Shown here piece after piece: positions 1-8,826 of a stretch of DNA of 64,000 nt. The DNA comes from Jackrogersella multiformis. Lineage: Eukaryota; Ascomycota; Sordariomycetes; Xylariales; Hypoxylaceae. Numbering within the stretch: the first letter of the stretch is position 1; the number at the start of each line of letters is the position of its first letter. The DNA is taken from contig CADCXD010000004.1 of NCBI GenBank assembly GCA_902806575.1, positions 3,720,001 through 3,784,000 of the forward strand, in the 5' to 3' direction. The notes under the pieces were generated by a model that was not told where the DNA came from, searched no databases, and was given only the letters and a program-made list of their open reading frames with translations. Made by a program: the position numbers and the translations under genes.

Positions 1-534
1 GGGGGAACTAGAAAAAAAAAGTATTTTAACCCCTTTATTTTTATGCTACCTCCCAGCTTGCGTAATGTATCTCTTACGCAACGGATTTTCCATCGTTAAG
101 ATCGTCTTGGCTAGTTTCTTGCCTAAATATTAAAACTTCAGTAACTTAAGAATAACTTAGATTCTAGTTTATTGGCGAGTTTAGGTTCGATACATATTAA
201 CTGCGTTAATATCTCGTTGACAGCTCGCTTTACACGAGCCCAGCCCAAATTAAGCGAGAGTCGCTCACTTATGAGTCACGACGCCCGGAAAGGACTTGGC
301 ATTCATCTTACTGTACAATAGCATACCTACCTAGGGTACATACCACGGCCCAGGCCTCGTGTAATGATCTAACCTAACCCAACTAAAATCAAGCATAGTC
401 GTGGAATTTGAAGAAATATACATAACTAATACGACCAGATAGATATAGCTAGAAACTTATAGCTTTTAAACAACAATATATTTATTGATTAATAGAACCC
501 TCCTGTTGTGATGATTATTCACGCAATAAAAATG
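1..534. other. AT-rich intergenic DNA at the left edge
   Basis: No coding frame of useful length or family similarity is visible. The stretch carries short copies of the CCTAGG/GGTA motif (around 330-345) that recurs in other spacers, and it holds the 3' flank of the oxygenase gene. Confidence 0.6.
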
Positions 535-1595
535 TCATGCATAAAATTTCCGAGGCCAGATATTCATCGCCGTTTTCAGCCCCTCTTCGACCGGCAATCC
601 AGCGTGAGTGGTGCGATTATCCCCCGTGCCGTTGGCAAAAAGATTAACCCACTATGAAATTCACGGTTAGTAATGACTTTAATTATAGTTCAAGCGGTTT
701 CGAGAGTGCCTTGATAGCAGGAGCAGGAGCAGGAGCAATAGCCCCTGAATGAACTCGACCGCGAGCCCTAACTCCCAAAGCAAGAGAAGAGGGAGGAAAC
801 AAGGGCGCCACCTACGAACAGCGCGTTGCCAGCCACAGGCCTGAACGCCAAACCTCCTTCCTCATGACGTCTCCAGAGCCGAGGCGCTTCCCCGTCCTCC
901 TTCAGGGGTACCGTAGTATTCACGAAAGGGAACCAAGTCTCGCCGCCCGTGCACTCGTCCTGCAGGATGGCGAAGAAGCTAGCAATGCGGTTCCAGCTCT
1001 GCCCGTGTCCCAGCATGCCTTTCCGCACGGGTTGGGGCCGCTCGTACCAGTCGCGGTGTCGGTTGAAGCGCTGGCCGGCCGTGTAGCGCACCAGCTGCGG
1101 CGGGCCGATGTCGTCGCGCGACGGGTCGAGCATGGTGCCGAGGAAGCCTTCGGCCCGCGCTAGCACGCATTGCACGGCTGGGTTCCCGCGCGGCAGGCCG
1201 GCCGACGAGGACGTGCGGTCCGATGTGCCCTGGTTGCGGCCGCGCTTGTAGACTTTGGATGGGGCGAACTCGGGCTCGCCGGCTCCGAGCAGGGCTTTGG
1301 TCTCGGCGGGCGAGAGGAACGAGTCGATGTAGATCAGGAGGGGGTCGAGCGAGACGATCTCGGTCTTGTAGGTGTGAGGAAGACAGCTAAAGGAGGAGGA
1401 AGGTGAAGGGGTTGCTGAGGATGGGTGTTCAACATCTCGGTCGAAGAGATCCAAGATGGATGGCGGGAGCGAGATGAGGTGCGGAGATACCGCTGTGAGA
1501 TATGGGGATGCGAACCAGTACAAGACCGGTGCCAAGACGGCGATTAAAGCGATACTAAGGGTTGCAATACCCGACGACCGAGTTAGTAGACCCAT
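535..1595 (-). CDS. Prolyl 4-hydroxylase-like 2-oxoglutarate/Fe(II) oxygenase
   Basis: Two exons, 816..1595 and 535..651 (complement), joined across a 164-nt phase-0 intron, give 298 residues. The first frame alone runs into the intron and would lose the distal active site. Residues 8-30 form one hydrophobic segment, a signal anchor for the ER or secretory membrane. The catalytic domain follows from about residue 78. The metal-binding HxD is His180-Arg-Asp182 within YTAGQRFNRHRDW. The second exon supplies the distal His276 (THAGLPV) and Lys286, which should bind the 2-oxoglutarate carboxylate, so the Fe(II)/2OG triad is complete. The family hydroxylates prolyl residues using O2, ascorbate and 2-oxoglutarate. 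The substrate here is unknown. The intron contains a (GGAGCA)n stretch near 716-737. It ends in TAG just before TGGGTTAATC, which restores the family WVN motif. Confidence 0.88.
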
Positions 1596-2289
1596 AATTT
1601 CCTAGGATCAAGACTACTTATTTACAAAGTAGTCGGCGCTGCAGTAATGTCATTCATTAATGCCAGCTCAACTAAAAATTACAGTTAAGTGTAAACCAGA
1701 GAATTTAAGAATATCGTAGTTTTTCTAATCAGTTTTCAATCATATAGATACCCTCGACCCGTTCGGAGTGCCTACCTCCGAATGAATCCTCTAAATTACG
1801 TAGGTATCGACGCCGGTGACATGAGTGGTGGCATGAGTGGTGACACCGCATGCAGGCTGAAAAGCTCTAGACTTTCTGGAATGGTGTGCAACTCATTGGG
1901 GAAAACTAAGTACAAAATTGGTTACTCGATGCAACATATTAATCCATGCCCTTGCCCCGACGGGACATATGTGAACGTGAACCTACCTAGGTACCTACCT
2001 AAGGTACCTATAGGAATTTACCGTCAACATCTATTGCCAAGGATACCTATTATATATTGTAACAGGAAACTTCTTAATGGAACCTAGTTGTGAACCATTC
2101 TAAACAGCCCCAATTGTTCAAATTAATAACCTCTGTATAGGAACAGATATTAGCTCGAAATTATAACGGAAACAAAATCCCTGTGGTTTTATTATAACTT
2201 TGGCCGTAACTAATTTATGTAAGTCAATTAACTTAATAAATATTATAAGATTAATAAGCTATTTAAATAAATTTAAAGGTAAAAAAAAG
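1596..2289. other. Intergenic, AT-rich, palindrome-containing
   Basis: Promoter side of the oxygenase gene. It holds TACCTAGGTACC/TACCTAAGGTACC palindromes at about 1984-2010 and a near-direct repeat of ATGAGTGGTG at about 1820-1845. A 101-codon frame at 1782-2087 lies across the palindromes and has no family features, so I do not call it. Confidence 0.5.
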
Positions 2290-2869
2290 GAGTTTTGTTA
2301 TTTCAATAGTAGCTTAATTATGGCGGGGCTCTTCCTGATTGGCTATACTGATGCTCCGTAACCATTTGCTATTACACTCGAGTAACTTTACCATTAAGAT
2401 AGTTATATAGTTATAACTTATATTATCACATAGCGCTTGAAGCAACAAATTAAGAAGCCATGTTGCATTATATTTAGACCAATATAAGTAGAGATATAGC
2501 TGAAAAGATGGTAATGAAGGTACGTTGCGAACTGCGGCTGTCACGTGTTACCCCTTAGAGGGACCGCCCCTTATTGCTATTATGTACCTAGGTAGCTAGA
2601 ACCTTAAGATCACGTGCCAGGAACGCGCGGCATAAGGCGGCCACTTCTATCGGGTATATTATAACGAAAAGGAGATGCACCATGATGAACGATATCATTA
2701 GATGGCTCTTAATATAATAAATCGATTTATGTAGTTTATATTTAATGAAACCAATTCGAATTGAAGTTATTCAAGTTGCAAGTTGATAGCTCGCTCTTAT
2801 GGAGCGGGCTCCGGAGTTTAGCCGAAAGAGCCCCGCCAAAATTGCGCTACTATTAAAATAACAAAACTC
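2290..2869. mobile_element. Non-autonomous DNA transposon (MITE-like), 44-bp inverted ends
   Basis: The sequence at 2290-2333 recurs inverted at 2826-2869 with about 40 of 44 positions identical. Shared blocks are GAGTTTTGTTATTT, AATAGTAGC and TGGCGGGGCTCTT. Both sides are flanked by AAAAAAAG (2282-2289 and 2870-2877). This would be an 8-bp target duplication of the hAT kind, but the sequence is low-complexity and could be chance. The ~490-bp interior is AT-rich and has no transposase-like frame; the 76-codon frame at 2314-2544 starts inside the left arm and resembles nothing. The element is therefore probably an internally deleted or MITE-type copy. A second arm-like stretch (GCTCCG) continues the partial complementarity inward. 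Confidence 0.7.
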
Positions 2870-2899
2870 AAAAAAAGAAGTTAGGACTTAACAAGAACC

Positions 2900-2992
2900 T
2901 CTCGATCGGGGAATCGAACCCCGGCCACCTGCGGATTTGATTATGCTATCCGGATTATATGCAAAGACTCAATACCACTAGCCCAATCGAGA
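2900..2992 (-). tRNA. tRNA-like locus with probable intron, isotype unclear
   Basis: Read on the minus strand, a perfect 7-bp acceptor stem (TCTCGAT / ATCGAGA) encloses a good D-arm (GGCT...AGTC) and a perfect T-arm (CGGGG-TTCGATT-CCCCG). An A-box-like TGGGCTAGTGG and B-box-like GGTTCGATTCC are present. The next genomic base would give discriminator G. The middle is about 22 nt too long, so an intron after position 37 is needed. Pairing TTTGC with GCAGG leaves ATA at the anticodon, which is unusual. It may be an intron-containing tRNA that I folded wrongly, or a decayed copy. It sits 22 bp from the transposon-like element. Confidence 0.5.
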
Positions 2993-3127
2993 CTTAAGTC
3001 GTTACCTATGTACTTGTTGTTTTAGTACATATGTAGCTTCAAGGTAAGTAAATTAGCGTGGATCCACTGATTAGATAAGCAGGGCGGTGAGTGGTTCTGC
3101 CGCAAGGCTACCTATTTAAGGTAGCAC

Positions 3128-3284
3128 CTATCTCCTTGACTGGCATATAATAAGAAGAACAACAAATTACTAAAAAAAGAACATAGTACATTTAAGCCAC
3201 TGTGGATTAGGTGGCTCAGTTGTACCATCTGCCATTTTTTAGTAATCTGTTGTTCCCGTTGTTGTATGCCAGTCAAGGAGATAG
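3128..3284. repeat. 157-bp fold-back (inverted-repeat) element
   Basis: CTATCTCCTTGACTGGCATA at 3128 is repeated inverted at the other end (TATGCCAGTCAAGGAGATAG ending 3284). Further inward, AACAACA and ATTACTAAAAAA match TGTTGTT and TTTTTTAGTAAT, so the two ~50-nt arms pair almost throughout with small bulges. The centre carries a smaller GCCAC...GTGGC hairpin. A separate inverted repeat, GCTACCT/AGGTAGC, lies just to the left (about 3107-3125). It has no coding capacity and no clear target duplication. A MITE or a relic of a cruciform-forming element is likely. Confidence 0.7.
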
Positions 3285-3646
3285 ATAGTATTGGTTAAAT
3301 GGTTGTTGTATTATGAAGGTTTTAAGCTTCAGTGCAAAACACAGGATTTCACTTTATCCACTTGATTACGTAATTGCCCCACACATCCACCATAGTAAAG
3401 CCTCGAGATGAATTTAACCAACTTACACACTTTATTTAGTTATTAGTTTATGTATATAAGCAGCTATTTCTACCTTTGTACCAGTTTTGATGTAATCTTT
3501 TATATTTTATGTAGCTAAAGCATATGATGCTTCTAATATGCGCTTAAAGGTGCGCCAAGATATATTAATCATACCTATCTAGGTACACTGGTTGTTCCCA
3601 TGCATATCATAAATGTTAACAAGTGCAACTACAAAACGTCCTCGGA
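3285..3646. other. Upstream region of the methyltransferase gene
   Basis: AT-rich with no frame of interest. An in-frame stop (TAA at 3617-3619) lies upstream of the chosen ATG. This limits the N-terminus unless a further 5' exon exists. Confidence 0.4.
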
Positions 3647-4894
3647 ATGTCGAATCGTGACGTAGACTCTCAATTGCTCTTACTGCGACGGCAGTATATG
3701 CAATTGTTCGAGGCCGACTTTCTCGCTTGGCCATCACCCAAGCTCGTCAAGAATGCAGACGCACAAAAATGGCTGTACAAAAATATGTTCGACCCAAGTC
3801 TAAACCGGATGCTACCGCCCGAGAGGTATCAGATGCGCATCTTGAAGCAGCTTGTCGCCAAGATCGAGAAGGCAACCGAAGATTCGGGCGGAGACGTAGG
3901 CACCTTGTTTCAATTGTTTCCCCTGCCGCCTCGGATCTCAATAAACGCTCATCTCATGTCTAGGAGGTCTTGGATGAGCTTATGACATGTCTCACGTCTT
4001 TCACGGCCAATGGAGTATCATTAGAGTTCCAAGAAGCTCAGGAGAAGGCATATGTGACGTTCACCTGCTTGTCAGAGAAGAGTTATTTGAATAATAACTA
4101 TGCTGACGCTCCAGAACCTACAATAACACTGCTCGAGCGGCGGCACTTGATATCAGGTTCGCGAATCACAGGTTTTCGGACATGGGAGGCGTCTCTTCAC
4201 CTAGGCTCCTACCTGCTGACTGATATTGGCTCAAGTCTCGTCTATGGCAAGAACGTGTTGGAGCTAGGAGCTGGTACAGGATTTCTCACAATTCTCTCGG
4301 CCAAGCACTTACATGCGAACCACGTCACTGCCACAGACGGCGACGAAGGAGTCATTGGCGCCTTAAAGGAGAACATGTCATTGAATGAAATCGACGACCA
4401 GCAAAATTACAGAGCAGGAACTTTGACATGGGGGTGCGATCTTCAAGGGACATGGGTTGAGGATGACTGCGGTACCCACCCATACGATGTCGTTATTGGG
4501 GCCGATATTGTAAGCTCACATACCTATATCATAATCTACAGACGGAAGATCAACCCTAATCTATTCCGCAGACATATGAAAAGGTAGCCATATTGGCTCT
4601 GGTATCAACACTTTATAGTCTCTTTGACATAAGACCGAAGCTCAAAATCATTATCGCAGGCGTCGTCCGAAATGCCGAAACATTTCAGATATTCAAAGAT
4701 GAATGCGGTAGGTATTTGCACATTCAAAGATAAAGTATGTCTTGTAACCTGGATAAATATCTCTGACGCTCGCAGACTCCCGCCACTTTGCAGTCGAAGA
4801 GATTGAATTCAACCCAAAACCGATGCGTCAACAGACATCGCTCTTTTATGCAGCAGCTATGCCTATAAAAATACTGTCTATTACTCGTCCCTGA
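3647..4894 (+). CDS. EFM3: FAM86/Efm3-type protein-lysine methyltransferase
   Basis: Four exons (3647..3895, 3964..4509, 4572..4707, 4776..4894) give 349 residues. The N-terminal ~85 residues resemble the FAM86 region (QLLLLRRQYMQLFEADFLAWP). The class I methyltransferase fold follows: RTWEAS near 155, AdoMet motif I LELGAGTG at about 182-189, an acidic TDGDE turn, and YDVVIGADI before intron 2. The last exon ends with the FYAAAMP region typical of the family C-terminus. Established knowledge: human FAM86A and yeast Efm3 methylate a lysine of translation elongation factor 2 in the cytosol. I chose the ATG at 3647 because it begins the conserved N-terminus and the frame is closed shortly upstream. 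Introns are 62-68 nt and restore the frame exactly. Confidence 0.85.
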
Positions 4895-5387
4895 GGTATT
4901 ACGGGTTCCGTTATCAGGTATACAGTAGAGGCTACTTCGCCACCATGGCAGCTAATTCGCGAATGGACGTATCGAGAATTCATAAGTTCCCCTCGTAGAT
5001 AAGGTTAGGAACCCTAACCCTAACCCTGGGCATCTAGGTGGGTAGTGTTTAAAAATCGAGTTATCTTCCAAGGGCAAGCCTATAGAAAAACATTTCCAGG
5101 ACTTTCTAGATTTAGATCTATGCCCCACTCGATCAAGATGGCATCCAGAACTATTAATTCTTAAATTTAGACTGTACTATAGCATCGTGGGATGTTCATG
5201 GGGTCGTCAGCGAAAAAGGGGCTAAGACTTAATGTTGCCGATGATCCCAGAACAATGGCCACCTCATGTCTTCGTAACCATACGAGACGGTGTAATTTTC
5301 GAAAGCCTCGTCTTTCGAGATCACTTGTAGAGCCATGTCATAATCCTATCCCCCACCGCCAATCTACCCATCTCCCACTTTCCCATA
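4895..5387. other. Intergenic, convergent 3' ends
   Basis: Spacer between the methyltransferase (+) and carboxypeptidase (-) genes. It contains the interstitial telomere-like repeat noted separately and no supported gene. A 75-codon frame at 5192-5419 overlaps the carboxypeptidase end and has no support. Confidence 0.5.
5010..5027. repeat. Interstitial telomere-type repeat, (AACCCT)3
   Basis: Three exact AACCCT units, complement of the TTAGGG telomere repeat of filamentous fungi, preceded by GGTTAGG in the opposite orientation (5003-5009). It is too short to be a chromosome end and genes lie on both sides. Confidence 0.8.
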
Positions 5388-7432
5388 TCAAGCATCATAT
5401 CTCATCCTCGGAAACCTAGAAGCCCCGCTACCATAACCAGCCTCGCCACCAAACAGCTCGGGGAAAAGCAGCGTCGAATTCTTGTCCTTCACAACACCAC
5501 TCACCACCACCGCGCTACCATTCAGCACGCTCTCTATCTGCTCGTCCGTGCACGTGCTCGTGTCGTACACGTAGCAGAAATGCAGCAAGTCGGGCGGATC
5601 CACATTCTTGATAGCCCAAGTATCAGCCGGGCCCGTCGTAGCGTAATCGCGGTCGCGCGCGAGGTTCACGGCGCCGGTGGCGATGTCGCGGCCGAACAGC
5701 GCGCGGGTGAACATGCGGAACGCGGCCTCGGGCTGGTAGGCGGGGATCTCGTGGCCGGCCTGGTAGACGCGGGCGAAGGAGAAGTTGCCGGCCTGCCGCA
5801 CGCGGCCGCCGACGTACGTGTCGTTGACGACCACGTCGGCGTACCCCGCGGCCCGGAAGCGCGGCGACCCCGTGAAGTCGACGGCCAGCGACACCGCCTC
5901 CCCGCCGATCCAGTTGCACGCGTAGTCGCGGTCGCCGTACATCAGGTGCACCTTGACGCCGCGCTCCAGCAGGAACGCCAGGTCCTCGATCCACCCCGGC
6001 CGCGGGTAGTCGCCGATGCGCTGGAAGGCGCGCTGCACGGCGCGCGACGACTGCGTGTAGTTGACGCGCGCGCCGATGGCCGCCTGCACGTGCGGCTGGT
6101 TGAGGTACAGGTTGAAGAAGGGCGCGGGGAACGGGTTCGGGTCCGCCGACGCGTAGTCGTAGTAGTTGCGCCCCGACAGGTCGAGGTACGGCCCGCGCAC
6201 CTTCTCCGAGCAGAACGTCTCGGCCGCCTGGCACGCCGCGTTGACCGTGGCGTTGGCCCCGGTGTTGTCGGGGTCGGACTCGAGCGCCAGGGCTCGGCAG
6301 TCGTCGATCTGGTCGCGGCAGCCGCCGGGCCGCTCGTACGCGTCCGTCATTTGCAGGTAGGTGGTCTCGTTGACGGTCTCCAGGCCGTACGTGTTGTTGA
6401 AGGCGATGTGCGGGTAAGCCGGCATCTGGATCCGGCGGTCGATGCAGGAGTTGATCAGGATGAGCGTGTCGAGGTTGAGGACGTAGTTCTCCCCGTCCGC
6501 GTCGTGCCAGCTGCCATTCCTGATCTTCTCGTTCTGCTCCTCGAAAAAGGCGAAGAACGCCGGGCCGTACCTCCCGCCGTACGATTCGGTGGCGAGGCTG
6601 ATTCTGGAGTCCTTGGGATGGTACCCGGGGAACTCTTGGAACCAGGTCTGCGCGAAGTGCCACAGGGCGATGGCGGCGTTGCGTGTGCCCTGGGCAGTTT
6701 GGTTCCCGTTCTGGCTCGGGTAGGTGCCGACTAGGAGAGTGGCGGTTTGCTCGGGGATGGGGTCAGACTCCTCAAGCTTGACGATCTCTCCAGATATTAT
6801 ATCCTTAGTGATGTTTGTTAACACGTCATATGAGAAGCCGACTTGAGTCGGCTGGTCGAGGAATAGCATGTTAACTTAGACGAGTCAGCGATGTTATTCT
6901 CAACTGCGATCAATTCACTTAGGAGGCCTTTCATTCAACTTACCATCCCTATTCCACGCCCATTCGCTCAACCTAGTTGAGTTGGAGTCGGAATTGACGT
7001 AGCAAGGGCCGTTCTCGGTGAATAGCCCGTACATGGAGCTAGAGCCGGGGCCGCCATTCAACCATATTGACAACGGCGCGTTTTCGGGGTCATTCCGCGC
7101 CTCGAAGAACCAGAAAAAGGTATTGATGGGGTAGTCTTGTTCCTCCCCTAGATCCGCGAGCGAGCCTGGTGGCAGATGGACGTAGCCGGCATAGGACTTA
7201 ACACCCGGCGTCGTCTCACATATTCCTGGCTTTGTAAAGTTAGATCTAGGGGACCATGAATACTATCACAGGCAATTTAACGTCTCCTCACCTCCTTATA
7301 GCTGATCGTGACACCATCGCCGAACTTCGATTTCAGAACGGTGACGCCTTCTGGTGTAGGCGGGAATTGGGCCCGAGCAAGTGAGATTAGCGCGGAGAGG
7401 CTAAAGGCGGTATGAAAGCCAGCCGACAACAT
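5388..7432 (-). CDS. Secreted serine carboxypeptidase (peptidase family S10)
   Basis: Three exons (complement of 7292..7432, 6944..7229, 5388..6874) give 637 residues. Introns of 62 and 69 nt join SYKE to PGICETT and WNRD to VNMLFLDQ. Residues 1-21 are a signal peptide. The oxyanion-hole loop is GGPGSSS (from 106; many homologues have Cys in this loop). Nucleophile Ser240 lies in TESYGGRYGP, the acid is in GDRDYACNW (457-459), and His517 lies in AGHEIP, so the triad is complete. Several N-x-S/T sites suggest glycosylation. The enzyme should remove C-terminal residues from peptides at acid pH in the secretory route or outside the cell; it resembles fungal carboxypeptidase S1. The third exon is strikingly GC-rich and spawns long antisense frames. 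Confidence 0.92.
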
Positions 7433-8826
7433 GTTGGACAAGGTCGGCAGTATACACCGATGAGGCGGTGATCTATATCTCAGACAGGACTCTGCTTCAC
7501 TTATTGTAGTTCCTCGTTGTGGGTCCGCCAAGTGGCGACGCTCTATTATTACTCCTCACTGGGTAGGTATATATAAATAACTTTACCAAGATATTTACTT
7601 CCGCATATTAGTAATTACCTACATTCCCCGCCTTTTCGCCAGTTATACCGACGACTGCATCGCTTGTAACCTGGCATGCCCCCTAGTCGAATGCATACCC
7701 AGGCAGGTAGGTAGGGCTATAGGGTCGTACCGTGAAGAAGCGCATACATACCTGGTAAAAAAAAGTAGAGAGATAAGGAGAGCCAATGAGGCGTATATAT
7801 ATTACCTGCTTTACATAACTTAATAGTAGTGCAGCTATACAATTGGGGAAGGTAAACAACCGAACGAATATATACCTAGGTAGGTACGTAGTAACCAAGA
7901 CTTCACGAAAGCTACACCGCCTGTGGATGTGATCTACCACGTAGAGGATCGGAAAGCTAAGGTAGTTCAGCTAAGAACGCGAGGTTGTATTCGGCAGAGG
8001 CTTCGCGGCTACCCACGGGACAGTCCGAATGGAATAAGTACTACATAATACCCCCCAAACAACTTCATCAGTTTTATAGATGATAAAGTTATAAGAAGCA
8101 ACCCCTTTTCTAGCATGATATTAACCACACATCTTATACAAAACATCAACGCTAAAATACCCAAGGATAAACTTCGATCAATTGCCAGCTTTATTAAGAC
8201 CATTTAATAAGCCTTATATGTGTAAGTACTTAAACAGATAAATAATCATCCAAGATAAGTACCCATGTCGTCATATCCATTCCCAAGCCGGTCATAAATA
8301 CCAGGTAGATGTGTACACCACCGCATTAATAATTCATTACACGAAGAGAAGTGTCGAGCCCAAACGCCCGAGACCAATATGCTATGTATATCTTCTCTTG
8401 TCTTCTCGTCTCTCTTCTCTCTCTGCTCGCCTCTAAACCCGGCAGAGCCTCTTTAAACATCGTTACGCAGCTCTTCTAGCAAACCTCTACTCTAGTAGCT
8501 AGCATCTGTCTGTGTCTGGATCTCCTGCTCGTCGTTCTGATGTTTAAAGAAAAAAGCCAACGCCAACCCAATGATAGGAGAATCCCAAGCAATCTATGAG
8601 CTATTTGGATAGCCATGACCGCTGTATGTATGTCGTAGGCAAGTCATATACGCAAAAACCCGGTAGCCTTCTAAACGAAGGCTGTCTCCCACATGCTCCG
8701 AATCCAATGTCGTCCATCCCTACTAGTCGCGGTGCTTTTGTGTTCCTGGATTTTTTTTAAAGCCACAAAAAAATTATCAAATGCTCCTGTGCTATGCAAC
8801 AACCAAAATCTCTCTCGTCTCTCCGT
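7433..8826. other. Intergenic region, divergent promoter of the carboxypeptidase and 3' flank of the next gene
   Basis: AT-rich. It includes a TACCTAGGTAGGTA motif near 7872-7888, and small frames at 7683-7940 and 8009-8203 that show no conserved features. The part from about 8490 is probably the 3' untranslated region of the RRFAP-repeat gene. No RNA gene was recognised. Confidence 0.5.

Noticed and set aside
1782..2087. 101-codon plus-strand frame
   Set aside because: Runs through repeat palindromes; no family pattern or splice partner.
5580..6734. 384-codon plus-strand frame
   Set aside because: Antisense shadow of GC-rich exon 3 of the carboxypeptidase; Arg/Val/Gly-rich with no domain, while the minus strand has the full catalytic triad.
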